From the NCBI RefSeq assembly GCF_000488255.1, contig NZ_KI530756.1, forward strand, positions 186,001 to 250,000: a DNA stretch of 64,000 nt. The letters are read 5' to 3'. This DNA comes from Acinetobacter indicus CIP 110367. GTDB taxonomy: Bacteria; Pseudomonadota; Gammaproteobacteria; Pseudomonadales; Moraxellaceae. A model generated the notes under the pieces. That model saw only the letters and a list, made by a program, of their open reading frames with translations, ran no database searches and had not been told where the DNA came from. Positions 48,919 through 57,151 of this stretch are shown one piece after another (within the stretch, counting starts at the first letter, position 1; each line of letters begins with the position of its first letter). Position numbers and translations under genes: made by a program.

Positions 48919-49425
48919 TTAAGCTGCTTCTGACTCGTTTTTCTCTTTGAGTGCTGTAATAAGGCGACCCAATTTCGAAATAGGAGCTTGAAGAACGTTT
49001 GCAAGCATAGTAAGCGCTTTTTCTTGGTTCGGAAGATTTGCAATCACGCTAACTTCAGCACCTTCATAAACCTTACCGTCAAATGCAGCAGCTTTAAGTT
49101 CAAATGCTTTGTTTGTTTTAGCGAAATCTTCGAACAAGCGTGCAGCTGCACCCATGTCGTCTTCAGAAGTCGAGAAAGCTAAGATTGTTGGACCAACAAG
49201 AGTTGCATTCAAGATATCGAATTGAGTACCTTCGAATGCACGCTTAGCCAAAGTATTACGCACGATACGAGTCGTAACACCAAGCTTACGCGCTTCAACA
49301 CGTAAAGCAGTTAATTGCTCAACGGTTAAACCTTGATAGTCAGCAACAACAGCAGAGAACGCGCGAGAAGCAACTTCGTTTACTTCTGCTACGATCTGTT
49401 TTTTGTCTTCAATAAGAAGAGCCAT
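48919..49425 (-). CDS. rplJ: 50S ribosomal protein L10
   Basis: L10 anchors the L7/L12 stalk to 23S rRNA. The 168-residue product starts at the ATG at 49425 (MALLIEDKKQIVAEVNEVAS), preceded by a strong AGGAGG nine bases upstream; an ORF extension upstream is not part of the family. Segments VRNTLAKRAFEGT and the C-terminal L7/L12-binding helix are visible. In E. coli, L10-L7/L12 complex represses its own operon by binding the leader; the long leader here is consistent with that. Confidence 0.98.
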   Translation of the reverse strand: MALLIEDKKQIVAEVNEVASRAFSAVVADYQGLTVEQLTALRVEARKLGVTTRIVRNTLAKRAFEGTQFDILNATLVGPTILAFSTSEDDMGAAARLFEDFAKTNKAFELKAAAFDGKVYEGAEVSVIANLPNQEKALTMLANVLQAPISKLGRLITALKEKNESEAA

Positions 49426-49619
49426 TGTAAAACCTCCTAACGGTGATTTATGTACCCACAAGGGATACACTCCCAATTCGTGAATTCATCACTGAACTCA
49501 CACGCGGAGGAGGAATAAATCACACCACCGCGTCTACGCAGGCTGGGATTTTAAGAGAAGAGCATAAAACTCCCCTCGCCTGAGGTCTTTGACGCTGATA
49601 AATTCTCATTTACCAATTC
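49426..49619 (-). promoter_or_regulatory. rplJL leader, candidate L10 autoregulatory region
   Basis: These 194 bases between the repeat element and rplJ are untranslated. By synteny they should contain the L10-leader RNA element that mediates feedback repression. Short G/C stems are visible (CGCGG near 49503 with CCGCG near 49528), but I did not establish the full fold. Confidence 0.45.
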
Positions 49620-49724
49620 AAAGTCCGCCTGAATGTCCCCTCTCCTTTCAGGAGAGGGCTAGGGAGAGGTTTAACCCTCATCCCGATCTTCTCCCAGAGG
49701 GAGAAGGAGACCTTTCAGGACTTT
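49620..49724. repeat. Palindromic repeat element between rplA and rplJ
   Basis: Outer ends AAAGTCC and GGACTTT pair, with further imperfect pairing inward. Inside are two perfect hairpins, CCCTCTCCT/AGGAGAGGG at 49638-49658 and CTTCTCCC/GGGAGAAG at 49688-49706. The architecture (outer stem plus two hairpins) matches that of the element in the rpoB-rpoC spacer, although the sequence differs. Confidence 0.7.
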
Positions 49725-49746
49725 AAAATTCTGTCTAAGTCAAAAC

Positions 49747-50442
49747 TTAGTTAGAAACGTTGTTTACATCAACAGTCAGACCAGGACCCATAGTTGAGCT
49801 TAGAGTGATCTTTTTGATGTATACACCTTTAGAAGTCGCAGGTTTTGCTTTCTTCAGGTCAGCTACAAGAGCTTCAACGTTTTGACGAACAGCTTCAGCA
49901 GTGAAACCTACTTGACCGATCGCAGCGTGGATGATACCCGCTTTGTCTACACGGTAACGTGCTTGACCAGCTTTTGCATTTTTAACTGCAGTTGCTACGT
50001 CAGGAGTAACCGTACCCACTTTAGGGTTTGGCATTAAGCCACGTGGACCAAGGATTGTACCTAATTTACCTACAACGCGCATTGCATCTGGAGCAGCAAT
50101 TACCACGTCAAAGTCAAGGTTACCCGCTTGGATGCTTTCAGCCAGGTCATCAAAACCAACTACGTCCGCACCTTCAGCTTTAGCAGCTTCAGCAGCAGCG
50201 CCTTGAGCAAACACAGCTACACGTACAGTTTTACCTGTACCTGCAGGAAGTGTAGTCGCGCCACGAACAACCTGGTCAGATTTACGAGGGTCAACACCTA
50301 GGTTTACAGATACATCCAAAGATTCTTTGAATTTAGCTGCAGGAAGGCTGTTAAGAACTTGTACTGCTTCTTCCAAAGTATAAACTTTGTTTGCTTCTAC
50401 AGCAGCAGCAATGGCTTTTTGACGTTTAGTTAACTTTGCCAT
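49747..50442 (-). CDS. rplA: 50S ribosomal protein L1
   Basis: L1 forms the mobile stalk beside the ribosomal E site and, in E. coli, represses its own operon at the mRNA leader. The 231 residues match the family. Typical segments are [36 protein letters not shown] and [18 protein letters not shown]. It starts three bases after rplK, so they are translated together. Confidence 0.98.
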   Translation of the reverse strand: MAKLTKRQKAIAAAVEANKVYTLEEAVQVLNSLPAAKFKESLDVSVNLGVDPRKSDQVVRGATTLPAGTGKTVRVAVFAQGAAAEAAKAEGADVVGFDDLAESIQAGNLDFDVVIAAPDAMRVVGKLGTILGPRGLMPNPKVGTVTPDVATAVKNAKAGQARYRVDKAGIIHAAIGQVGFTAEAVRQNVEALVADLKKAKPATSKGVYIKKITLSSTMGPGLTVDVNNVSN

Positions 50443-50445
50443 GTC

Positions 50446-50874
50446 TTATAGCTCCACTTCCAAGCCCATAGAACGTGCAGAACCAGCGATGGTACGTACA
50501 CGCGCGTCTAAGTCAGCACCAGTTAAGTCTGGTTCTTTCGTAGTCGCGATCTCTTCTAACTGAGCACGAGTCAACTTACCAACTTTAGTTTTGTTTGGTA
50601 CAGCTGAACCCTTCTGGATACCAGCAGCTTTCTTAAGCAGAATAGCAGCAGGTGGAGTTTTCATGATGAATGTGAACGACTTGTCGTTATACACAGTGAT
50701 CACTACTGGAATTGGAAGACCAGCTTCAACTTTTTGTGTCGCCGCATTGAATTCTTTACAGAATGCCATGATGTTAACACCACGTTGACCTAGTGCAGGA
50801 CCAATTGGTGGAGATGGATTTGCTTTACCAGCTGGAACTTGCAGCTTGATATAGCCGTCAATCTTCTTAGCCAT
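50446..50874 (-). CDS. rplK: 50S ribosomal protein L11
   Basis: L11 binds the GTPase-associated region of 23S rRNA and takes part in the stringent response through RelA. From the ATG at 50874 ([20 protein letters not shown]) the length is 142, equal to E. coli L11. Segments [18 protein letters not shown] and [12 protein letters not shown] are typical. An ATG two codons upstream is less likely. The 118-base gap to nusG contains a GCCCGAT/ATCGGGC stem at 50951-50973. Confidence 0.98.
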   Translation of the reverse strand: MAKKIDGYIKLQVPAGKANPSPPIGPALGQRGVNIMAFCKEFNAATQKVEAGLPIPVVITVYNDKSFTFIMKTPPAAILLKKAAGIQKGSAVPNKTKVGKLTRAQLEEIATTKEPDLTGADLDARVRTIAGSARSMGLEVEL

Positions 50875-50992
50875 TTTCAATTACCTCTGGGTACAAACGC
50901 CGCTAGGCTCCCCAATGATTTCTAAGTAACGATACCGTTACAACAACAATGCCCGATCCATAACAAATCGGGCGTTTTCAACCAGCAGTGAA

Positions 50993-51526
50993 TTAAACTG
51001 ATTTTTCGACTTGGCGAAATTCCAGCTCAACCTGTGTTGGTCGATTGAATACATTAATCGTCAACGTTAAACGCGACTTGTCGTAAAGGACTTCTTCCAC
51101 CACGCCTTTAAAGTCGGTGAATGGACCGTCAATTACCAGTAATTCTTCGCCTGGTTCAAACATCGTCTTCGGACGAGGTGCTTCACCAGTATTGCGTACA
51201 CGTGCAAGAATCGCATCAGCTTCACGCTGCGTAATTGGCGCAGGTTTTTCCGGTGTACCACCAATAAAACCTAATACTTTTGGACATTCTTTTACAATGT
51301 GCCAAGTATCATCATTCATTTCCATTTCGACTAGCACATAGCCCGGAAAGAATTTACGCTCAGATTTACGTTTCTTGCCATCCTTCATTTCTACCACTTC
51401 TTCGGTAGGAACCAGGACTTCACCAAAGCTATCGGCAACAGCGCTACGCTGGATTCGATCATTAAGCGAACGCATCACTTGTTTTTCATAACCAGAATAG
51501 GCATGAATAATGTACCAACGTTTCAT
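50993..51526 (-). CDS. nusG: Transcription termination/antitermination factor NusG
   Basis: NusG binds RNA polymerase to raise elongation processivity and couples it to Rho or to ribosomal S10. The 177 residues consist of the NGN domain (KRWYIIHAYSGYEKQVMRSL, FPGYVLVEMEMND, GFIGGTPEKPAPIT) and the C-terminal KOW domain (GEELLVIDGPFTDFKGVVEE). It starts seven bases after secE, as in most bacteria. Confidence 0.97.
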   Translation of the reverse strand: MKRWYIIHAYSGYEKQVMRSLNDRIQRSAVADSFGEVLVPTEEVVEMKDGKKRKSERKFFPGYVLVEMEMNDDTWHIVKECPKVLGFIGGTPEKPAPITQREADAILARVRNTGEAPRPKTMFEPGEELLVIDGPFTDFKGVVEEVLYDKSRLTLTINVFNRPTQVELEFRQVEKSV

Positions 51527-51533
51527 AGCTCTC

Positions 51534-51974
51534 TTACCCGATAATAAATTTAATTGCCCAACCTAAAACGTAGTCAAAACACCACAATAAAATGGATGCT
51601 ACAACCACAACTGCAAGTACGTGCCAAGATGTGGTCACTGTCTCTTGCTTGGTTGGCCAAGTCACTCGACGCAGCTCGATTCGTGAATCTTTCAATAAAC
51701 GAACAAAGCCTTTGCCTTGATGGGTGGCGTATAATAAACCTAAAGCCACTACGATACAAGCCAAAATTACCCCAACGCGCACCCAAATATCATTTGCCGG
51801 TGCCCAGTACGCTGGTAGATGCTGATTCACCATGGTTGCCGCAATGAATAAAATCAAGGCGATAATCCACAACACGTAGTCTAATGGAGAACCCGAATTT
51901 ACAACTTCAGCAGGATTATTTCTTTGAGGAATTGGCGCTTCGCTTAATGCGTCACGCGATTTATCATTCGACAT
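51534..51974 (-). CDS. secE: Preprotein translocase subunit SecE
   Basis: SecE clamps SecY in the Sec translocon. The 146-residue form has three hydrophobic segments like E. coli SecE rather than the single-span form. The conserved cytoplasmic helix and hinge are visible as IELRRVTWPTKQETVTTSWH, followed by the essential C-terminal span (VLAVVVVASILLWCFDYVLG). A good sigma-70 promoter lies 30-57 bases upstream. Confidence 0.95.
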   Translation of the reverse strand: MSNDKSRDALSEAPIPQRNNPAEVVNSGSPLDYVLWIIALILFIAATMVNQHLPAYWAPANDIWVRVGVILACIVVALGLLYATHQGKGFVRLLKDSRIELRRVTWPTKQETVTTSWHVLAVVVVASILLWCFDYVLGWAIKFIIG

Positions 51975-52003
51975 TTTTGTACTCGTCGTAGGATTCGCGA
52001 CTT

Positions 52004-52031
52004 ATTATATGACCAGTTTTGCCAGCATCAA
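52004..52031 (-). promoter_or_regulatory. Sigma-70 promoter of secE-nusG
   Basis: On the minus strand TTGATG (complement of 52026-52031) and TATAAT (complement of 52004-52009) are separated by 16 bases, just upstream of secE and downstream of tRNA-Trp. Confidence 0.7.
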
Positions 52032-52046
52032 GCTTTTTTTGAAAAA

Positions 52047-52122
52047 TGGCAGGCCAGGAGGGACTCGAACCCCCAACATTCGGTTTTGGAGACCGACGCT
52101 CTACCAATTGAACTACTGGCCT
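52047..52122 (-). tRNA. tRNA-Trp (CCA)
   Basis: The 76-base gene folds into a complete cloverleaf with acceptor stem AGGCCAG/CTGGCCT, anticodon loop containing CCA and an encoded 3' CCA. It sits between tuf and secE, the usual position in this group. Confidence 0.96.
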
Positions 52123-52173
52123 GTAGAACAAGCCGAAATCCGCAAACTTCGGCTTGTGAAACTTATTTTATAA

Positions 52174-53364
52174 TTATGCAGTTACTTTAGCAACTACACC
52201 CGCACCTACAGTACGACCACCTTCACGGATCGCGAAGCGTAAGCCAGCGTCCATTGCGATTGGGTGGATTAATTCTACTGACATTTCAACGTTGTCGCCT
52301 GGCATAACCATTTCAACGCCTTCTTTCAGCTGGATCGCACCAGTTACGTCCGTAGTACGGAAGTAGAACTGTGGACGGTAACCATTTAAGAATGGAGTGT
52401 GACGGCCACCTTCGTCTTTAGAAAGTACATATACTTCTGCGTCGAATTTAGTGTGCGGCTTGATTGAACCTGGTTTAGCAAGTACTTGACCACGTTGAAC
52501 TTCTTCACGCTTAGTACCACGTAGAAGAACACCACAGTTCTCGCCAGCACGACCTTCGTCAAGAAGCTTACGGAACATTTCAACGCCAGTAACAGTTGTT
52601 TTCGCTGTATCTTTGATACCAACGATTTCAACTTCTTCACCAACTTTAACGATACCAGTTTCTACACGGCCAGTTACAACTGTACCACGACCAGAAATAG
52701 AGAATACGTCTTCGATTGGCATCAAGAATGCTTGATCGATTGCACGTACTGGCTCTGGAATGTAAGAGTCAAGTGCTTCAACAAGAGCAACAACAGCGTC
52801 TTCGCCGTATTGACCAGCTTCACCGTTAAGTGCAGCAAGCGCTGAACCACGGATTACTGGAGTGTCGTCGCCTGGGAAGTCATAAGTAGAAAGAAGTTCA
52901 CGAACTTCCATTTCAACCAGCTCAAGCAGCTCTTCGTCGTCAACAAGGTCGCATTTGTTTAAGAATACAACGATGTAAGGTACACCTACCTGACGAGAAA
53001 GAAGGATGTGTTCACGAGTTTGTGGCATTGGACCGTCAGTCGCAGCACATACAAGGATCGCACCGTCCATCTGAGCAGCACCAGTGATCATGTTTTTAAC
53101 ATAGTCGGCGTGGCCTGGGCAGTCAACGTGAGCGTAGTGACGAGTTGGAGAATCGTATTCTACGTGAGAAGTGTTAATTGTAATACCACGTGCTTTTTCT
53201 TCTGGAGCAGAGTCGATTGCAGCGTAATCTTTCGCTTCACCACCGAATTTCTTCGCACATACAGTTGCAATTGCAGCTGTTAAAGTTGTTTTACCATGGT
53301 CAACGTGACCGATTGTGCCCACGTTAACGTGTGGCTTATTACGTTCAAACTTAGCCTTAGCCAT
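52174..53364 (-). CDS. tuf: Elongation factor Tu
   Basis: EF-Tu delivers aminoacyl-tRNA to the ribosomal A site. The 396-residue protein has the G1 motif [10 protein letters not shown], the switch I threonine region [24 protein letters not shown] (G3), [11 protein letters not shown] (G4) and SALAALNGE (G5), followed by domains 2 and 3. The ATG at 53364 has AGGAAAATAAAC upstream. Only this copy is in the window; a second tuf gene is usual near rpsL-fusA. Confidence 0.98.
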   Translation of the reverse strand: MAKAKFERNKPHVNVGTIGHVDHGKTTLTAAIATVCAKKFGGEAKDYAAIDSAPEEKARGITINTSHVEYDSPTRHYAHVDCPGHADYVKNMITGAAQMDGAILVCAATDGPMPQTREHILLSRQVGVPYIVVFLNKCDLVDDEELLELVEMEVRELLSTYDFPGDDTPVIRGSALAALNGEAGQYGEDAVVALVEALDSYIPEPVRAIDQAFLMPIEDVFSISGRGTVVTGRVETGIVKVGEEVEIVGIKDTAKTTVTGVEMFRKLLDEGRAGENCGVLLRGTKREEVQRGQVLAKPGSIKPHTKFDAEVYVLSKDEGGRHTPFLNGYRPQFYFRTTDVTGAIQLKEGVEMVMPGDNVEMSVELIHPIAMDAGLRFAIREGGRTVGAGVVAKVTA

Positions 53365-53512
53365 GTTTATTTTCCTCGTTTACGTCGAACACAATCTGAG
53401 TAATACCCAGCCTCGACATATCGCCTAAAAAACTAGACACCTAATACTTAAAAAGCAGACTAAATAGCCTGCTTTCTTTAAATCTCATGCAACCAAGTTG
53501 CTAAACTGTATC

Positions 53513-53587
<75 letters not shown>

Positions 53588-53602
53588 GATCATCTTCGAT
53601 GA

Positions 53603-53678
53603 TGGAGCGGGAGACGAGGATCGAACTCGCGACATGCAGCTTGGAAGGCTGCCGCTCTACCAACTGAGCTACTCCCGC
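53603..53678 (-). tRNA. tRNA-Gly (TCC)
   Basis: The 76-base gene has acceptor stem GCGGGAG/CTCCCGC, anticodon loop CTTCCAA (anticodon TCC) and encoded CCA. Confidence 0.96.
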
Positions 53679-53714
53679 ACATTGTTGGTAATGTACCACT
53701 TCATTCGAAGTTAA

Positions 53715-53798
53715 TGGTGGTGGGAGAAGGATTCGAACCTTCGAAGCTTACGCGGCAGAGTTACAGTCTGCTCCCTTTGACCGCTCGGGAATCCCACC
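53715..53798 (-). tRNA. tRNA-Tyr (GTA)
   Basis: The 84-base gene has acceptor stem GGTGGGA/TCCCACC, a long variable arm as expected of a class II tRNA, anticodon stem GCAGA/TCTGC with loop CTGTAAC and encoded CCA. Confidence 0.96.
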
Positions 53799-53854
53799 AA
53801 TATCACACTTATTGCAGTGCTCGTTCTTTACTTCACATCTCGAATTCTCTAAGA

Positions 53855-53930
<76 letters not shown>

Positions 53931-53971
53931 GTTTCTTAGTGTTTCGTACGTTTCGTATCGGAACGGTGTGC

Positions 53972-53999
53972 AGTTTAGCAAAACTTGAAATCCGTGCAA
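53972..53999 (-). promoter_or_regulatory. Candidate promoter of the tRNA-tuf unit
   Basis: On the minus strand TTGCAC (complement of 53994-53999) and TAAACT (complement of 53972-53977) are 16 bases apart, about 40 bases before tRNA-Thr(TGT). Confidence 0.55.
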
Positions 54000-54028
54000 G
54001 TGTTTTTTTTAAAAAAACCGTCAAAAAC

Positions 54029-55522
54029 TCACAAAATCAATCCGTTTGACGATAATTCAACCGCTTTGATCACTGCGCGAGCTTTTATTTGGGTTTCATT
54101 CCACTCAGATTCAGGATTTGAGTCGGCAACAAGGCCTGCGCCAGCCTGCACATAGACCTTATTTTCACGAATAACACAGGTCCGAATCGCAATCGACATG
54201 TCCATTTCGCCATGCCAGCCTAAATAACCAACAGCACCACCAAAAATTCCACGTTTTACTGGCTCAACTTCGTCAATAATTTCCATGGCACGGATTTTTG
54301 GTGCCCCAGAAAGTGTGCCTGCCGGGAAAGTTGCCTTAAAAACATCCAAGGCATCAACATCATCACGCACTTCACCCTGCACATTGGACACAATATGCAT
54401 GACATGCGAATAACGTTCGATCACCATTTGATCAGTCACCTGCACTTTGCCAATTTTTGAGACGCGACCAACATCATTACGACCCAAGTCAATCAGCATT
54501 AAATGCTCAGCAATCTCTTTTTCATCAGAAAGTAAATCTTTTTCCAAGGCCAGATCTTCTTCTTTGGTTTTACCACGTGGACGTGTGCCAGCGAGTGGAC
54601 GCACGGTGGCAATACCATTTTCCAGACGTGACAGAATTTCCGGCGATGACCCAACAATATGGAATGGGATGTCATTGTCCAAGGTGCGCCCTTGCACCAA
54701 GAACAGATATGGTGATGGATTAAGGTGACGTAAAGCGCGATAGACCTGTAACGGCTCACCATCAAAGTCAGACACCATACGATGTCCCGGCACCACTTGC
54801 ATGACATCACCAGCACGGATGTATTCTTTAACCTTCTCAACCGAAGCAATAAAGTTGTCATGCCCAGTTAAAGATTCAAAATGCGGTGCCATATGAGTCT
54901 GTGCTTGCAGATTCACCGGTATCGCCAGCAACTGCTCCAGCCCATCCAGTTGTGCCTGTGCTTTCTGATAGGCATCAGCATCCTTGCTATCGGCGTGCAC
55001 AATCAGGAATAAGGTATCTTTTAAGTTGTCAAACACGATCACGGTTTTAGACAGCATCATCCAGATATCTGGCAGGCCCACCGGATCGGCATCTGGAATA
55101 TTGTTCAGGCGCGGTTCGATATAACGCACCGCGTCATAGCCAAAGTAACCGACCAGTCCACCAGTAAAGCTTGGCAACGCCGGTAAATCGGCCTGTGTTG
55201 GCACTTTAAACTGGGCCTGGAAATCACGGATAAACTGGAAAGGATCACTACACGGCTGCTGTAGCAGTTCGCCATTGGTCTGCTGAATGGTCAACTGCCC
55301 TTCATTGCAAGAAAATACGGTCGACTCGCCCAGACCAATAATCGAATAGCGCGCCCAGTTTTCACCGCCTTCGACAGATTCAAACAGATAGGCCTGTTCA
55401 TGCTCTTTTAAACGCGCAAACACAGACAATGGGGTTTCGGTATCGGCCAGACGCTGACGGTAGACAGGAATCAGGTTATAGCCGGCAGCTTGCAGTTGTT
55501 GATATTGGGCTTGAGTGGTCAT
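54029..55522 (-). CDS. trpE: Anthranilate synthase component I
   Basis: TrpE converts chorismate and ammonia to anthranilate, the first step of tryptophan synthesis, with a TrpG glutaminase partner not in this window. The 497 residues contain the N-terminal feedback domain (LFESVEGGENWARYSIIGLG) and the chorismate-binding domain (SSPEILSRLENGIATVRPLA, LIDLGRNDVGRVSKIGKV, TLSGAPKIRAMEIIDEVEPV, IRTCVIRENKVYVQAGAGLV). Regulation by the Trp ligand Ser in the N-terminal part is expected from the family. gph lies 120 bases upstream on the same strand, with a short leader frame in between. Confidence 0.96.
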   Translation of the reverse strand: MTTQAQYQQLQAAGYNLIPVYRQRLADTETPLSVFARLKEHEQAYLFESVEGGENWARYSIIGLGESTVFSCNEGQLTIQQTNGELLQQPCSDPFQFIRDFQAQFKVPTQADLPALPSFTGGLVGYFGYDAVRYIEPRLNNIPDADPVGLPDIWMMLSKTVIVFDNLKDTLFLIVHADSKDADAYQKAQAQLDGLEQLLAIPVNLQAQTHMAPHFESLTGHDNFIASVEKVKEYIRAGDVMQVVPGHRMVSDFDGEPLQVYRALRHLNPSPYLFLVQGRTLDNDIPFHIVGSSPEILSRLENGIATVRPLAGTRPRGKTKEEDLALEKDLLSDEKEIAEHLMLIDLGRNDVGRVSKIGKVQVTDQMVIERYSHVMHIVSNVQGEVRDDVDALDVFKATFPAGTLSGAPKIRAMEIIDEVEPVKRGIFGGAVGYLGWHGEMDMSIAIRTCVIRENKVYVQAGAGLVADSNPESEWNETQIKARAVIKAVELSSNGLIL

Positions 55523-55577
55523 GTTGAATCTCTTTCATTTTCGCGGGGTCATAGGAAGGTTGCTGGTAGGTGCTGAC

Positions 55578-55613
55578 TTAGTGACGCCATCGAAAAACTA
55601 CACAATCACTCAT
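55578..55613 (-). CDS. Possible 11-codon leader peptide upstream of trpE
   Basis: An ATG preceded by AAAAGGACACCGCA opens 11 codons, MSDCVVFRWRH, ending 55 bases before trpE. It has only one Trp codon, and no attenuator hairpin pair is apparent, so a role as a classical trp leader is unproven. The good ribosome-binding site is the main reason to list it. Confidence 0.25.
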   Translation of the reverse strand: MSDCVVFRWRH

Positions 55614-55642
55614 TGCGGTGTCCTTTTACATCTATTCTTACA

Positions 55643-56314
55643 TTAGGAAGCTAATAATTCTGTCAGATTATCCACCACTTGCTGCGGCTGACAATCATAA
55701 ATACTCTCGCCATGATTATAGCCATAGCTGACTACAATACAATCAATACCGGCACGACGTGCAGCTTCCACATCATTGGAAGAGTCGCCAATCATCAACA
55801 CTTGGGATTTTTCTACCCCAAAGGTCTCAACACAGTGCAATAACTGGCGTGGATGCGGTTTACGTTCGCTAAACCGATCACCACCAATCACATCAACAAA
55901 ATAATGGCTCATGTCCAGTGCATCTAAAATGGCGCGTGATGGCAGCTCGGGCTTGTTGGTGACACAGATCATTTTTTTCTGCTGCTGTTTGCCCCATTCC
56001 AGAAACTCCAGAATTCCGGCAAAAGGCTGGGTATCCAGACAAGGATCGGCATTGTAAATTCCTAGGAAAGTTTCCAGCAGCTGCTGATGCTGATCGGGAT
56101 GCACCTCTCCGGTTAAATGCAGCAAGGTGCTGTGACAAAATACCGAGGTGCCTTTGCCAATCCAAGTGCGTACCTGTGCTTCGGTGACCATGGGCAGCTG
56201 CAAGGCATTCAGGCTCATATTCATGGCACGATACAGATCGGTGGCTGAATCGACCAGCGTGCCGTCCAGGTCAAATAAAATCAGCTCACGGGTGTCAAGT
56301 TTGGCCACAGACAT
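55643..56314 (-). CDS. gph: HAD-family phosphatase, phosphoglycolate phosphatase-like
   Basis: The 223-residue protein is a haloacid dehalogenase hydrolase of the Gph/PgmB group. The nucleophile motif is LILFDLDGTLVDSATDLY, motif II is MICVTNKPEL, and motifs III/IV are in FSERKPHPRQLL and VLMIGDSSNDVEAARRAGID. The cap domain lies at residues 20-85. Phosphoglycolate phosphatase, which removes the by-product of DNA 3'-end repair, is the likely function; related HAD substrates cannot be excluded. The ATG at 56314 has GAGAGGACCAAA upstream; the gph-trpE order is common in gammaproteobacteria. Confidence 0.88.
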   Translation of the reverse strand: MSVAKLDTRELILFDLDGTLVDSATDLYRAMNMSLNALQLPMVTEAQVRTWIGKGTSVFCHSTLLHLTGEVHPDQHQQLLETFLGIYNADPCLDTQPFAGILEFLEWGKQQQKKMICVTNKPELPSRAILDALDMSHYFVDVIGGDRFSERKPHPRQLLHCVETFGVEKSQVLMIGDSSNDVEAARRAGIDCIVVSYGYNHGESIYDCQPQQVVDNLTELLAS

Positions 56315-56336
56315 TTTGGTCCTCTCAAAAAATAAA

Positions 56337-56354
56337 GGCATGCCAAAGCATGCC
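56337..56354 (-). terminator. Terminator after the FHA-domain gene
   Basis: GGCATGC pairs with GCATGCC around four bases; on the minus strand it is followed by TTTATTTTTT. It lies within the gph leader. Confidence 0.82.
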
Positions 56355-56377
56355 TCGATTGTATGCTGTGTCGCGGT

Positions 56378-57085
56378 TTATTTAAACAACAGCCAGGCAA
56401 TAATTGCCAGGATCACCAGCACAATAATGGTCATCAGGCCAACAGAGGCATTTTTCTGCTGCTCTTTTTCCTGCTCAACGCGTGATACAGGCTGCTCAAC
56501 CGGTACCGGTTGTGGCTCTGGGGTGGCCGCGCTTAAATCGGTCCCTTCAGGAATTGGGGCCGGTTTTGGTACACCGACATTGGTTGGCATGCCATCACGT
56601 GTCAATTGTACCGATGCATCACGCTCTTTCAGCTCAGGCATACCCTGATCATTCATCTGCTGTGCCGGCGTTTTCACTGCTACAGTTTCTGTCGGCTCGG
56701 CTGCAGTAGCGGTTTCCACCACATCCAGCTCAGGAATCTGTTCTACTTCGGTGCCTGCAGGCGCAAGCGGCTCATCTGCCAACAGTTCCGGTTTGGCTGG
56801 TGCCAGGACTGAAAATTTAAAGCTGGCAAACTGGACAATATCACCTTCATGCAACGGAGTTTCCTGCTCAATCCGCAGGTCATTCACAAAGGTGCCATTG
56901 GATGAATTTAAGTCTTGTACCCACAGGTCTTCAGCTTTCAGTAACAACGCAGCATGTTTGCGTGATACTTCAGCCGACTGCAGCACCACATCAGCTTCCT
57001 GATGACGCCCCACCAGCATGTCACGATCAACACTAATTTCCTGCCCGGTAAATTCACCCGTAATTGCTTGTAATTTCCAAGTCAT
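56378..57085 (-). CDS. FHA-domain protein with C-terminal membrane anchor
   Basis: The 235-residue protein has an N-terminal forkhead-associated domain (residues 1-90) with the conserved GR (MLVGRHQEADVVLQS), SRKHA (EVSRKHAALLL) and NGTFVN (SSNGTFVNDLRI) residues that bind phosphothreonine. A long Pro/Glu/Val/Ala-rich linker (residues 95-205) follows, then a single C-terminal membrane segment (LMTIIVLVILAIIAWLLF). This topology puts the FHA domain in the cytoplasm. No Ser/Thr kinase or phosphatase is nearby. It lies between gph and gspD. Confidence 0.85.
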   Translation of the reverse strand: MTWKLQAITGEFTGQEISVDRDMLVGRHQEADVVLQSAEVSRKHAALLLKAEDLWVQDLNSSNGTFVNDLRIEQETPLHEGDIVQFASFKFSVLAPAKPELLADEPLAPAGTEVEQIPELDVVETATAAEPTETVAVKTPAQQMNDQGMPELKERDASVQLTRDGMPTNVGVPKPAPIPEGTDLSAATPEPQPVPVEQPVSRVEQEKEQQKNASVGLMTIIVLVILAIIAWLLFK

Positions 57086-57151
57086 AGCGAACTTCTCTTT
57101 AAATTTTTGCCCATCATAACATGCTCAAAACCAGATTCCATGTCCGCTCTG

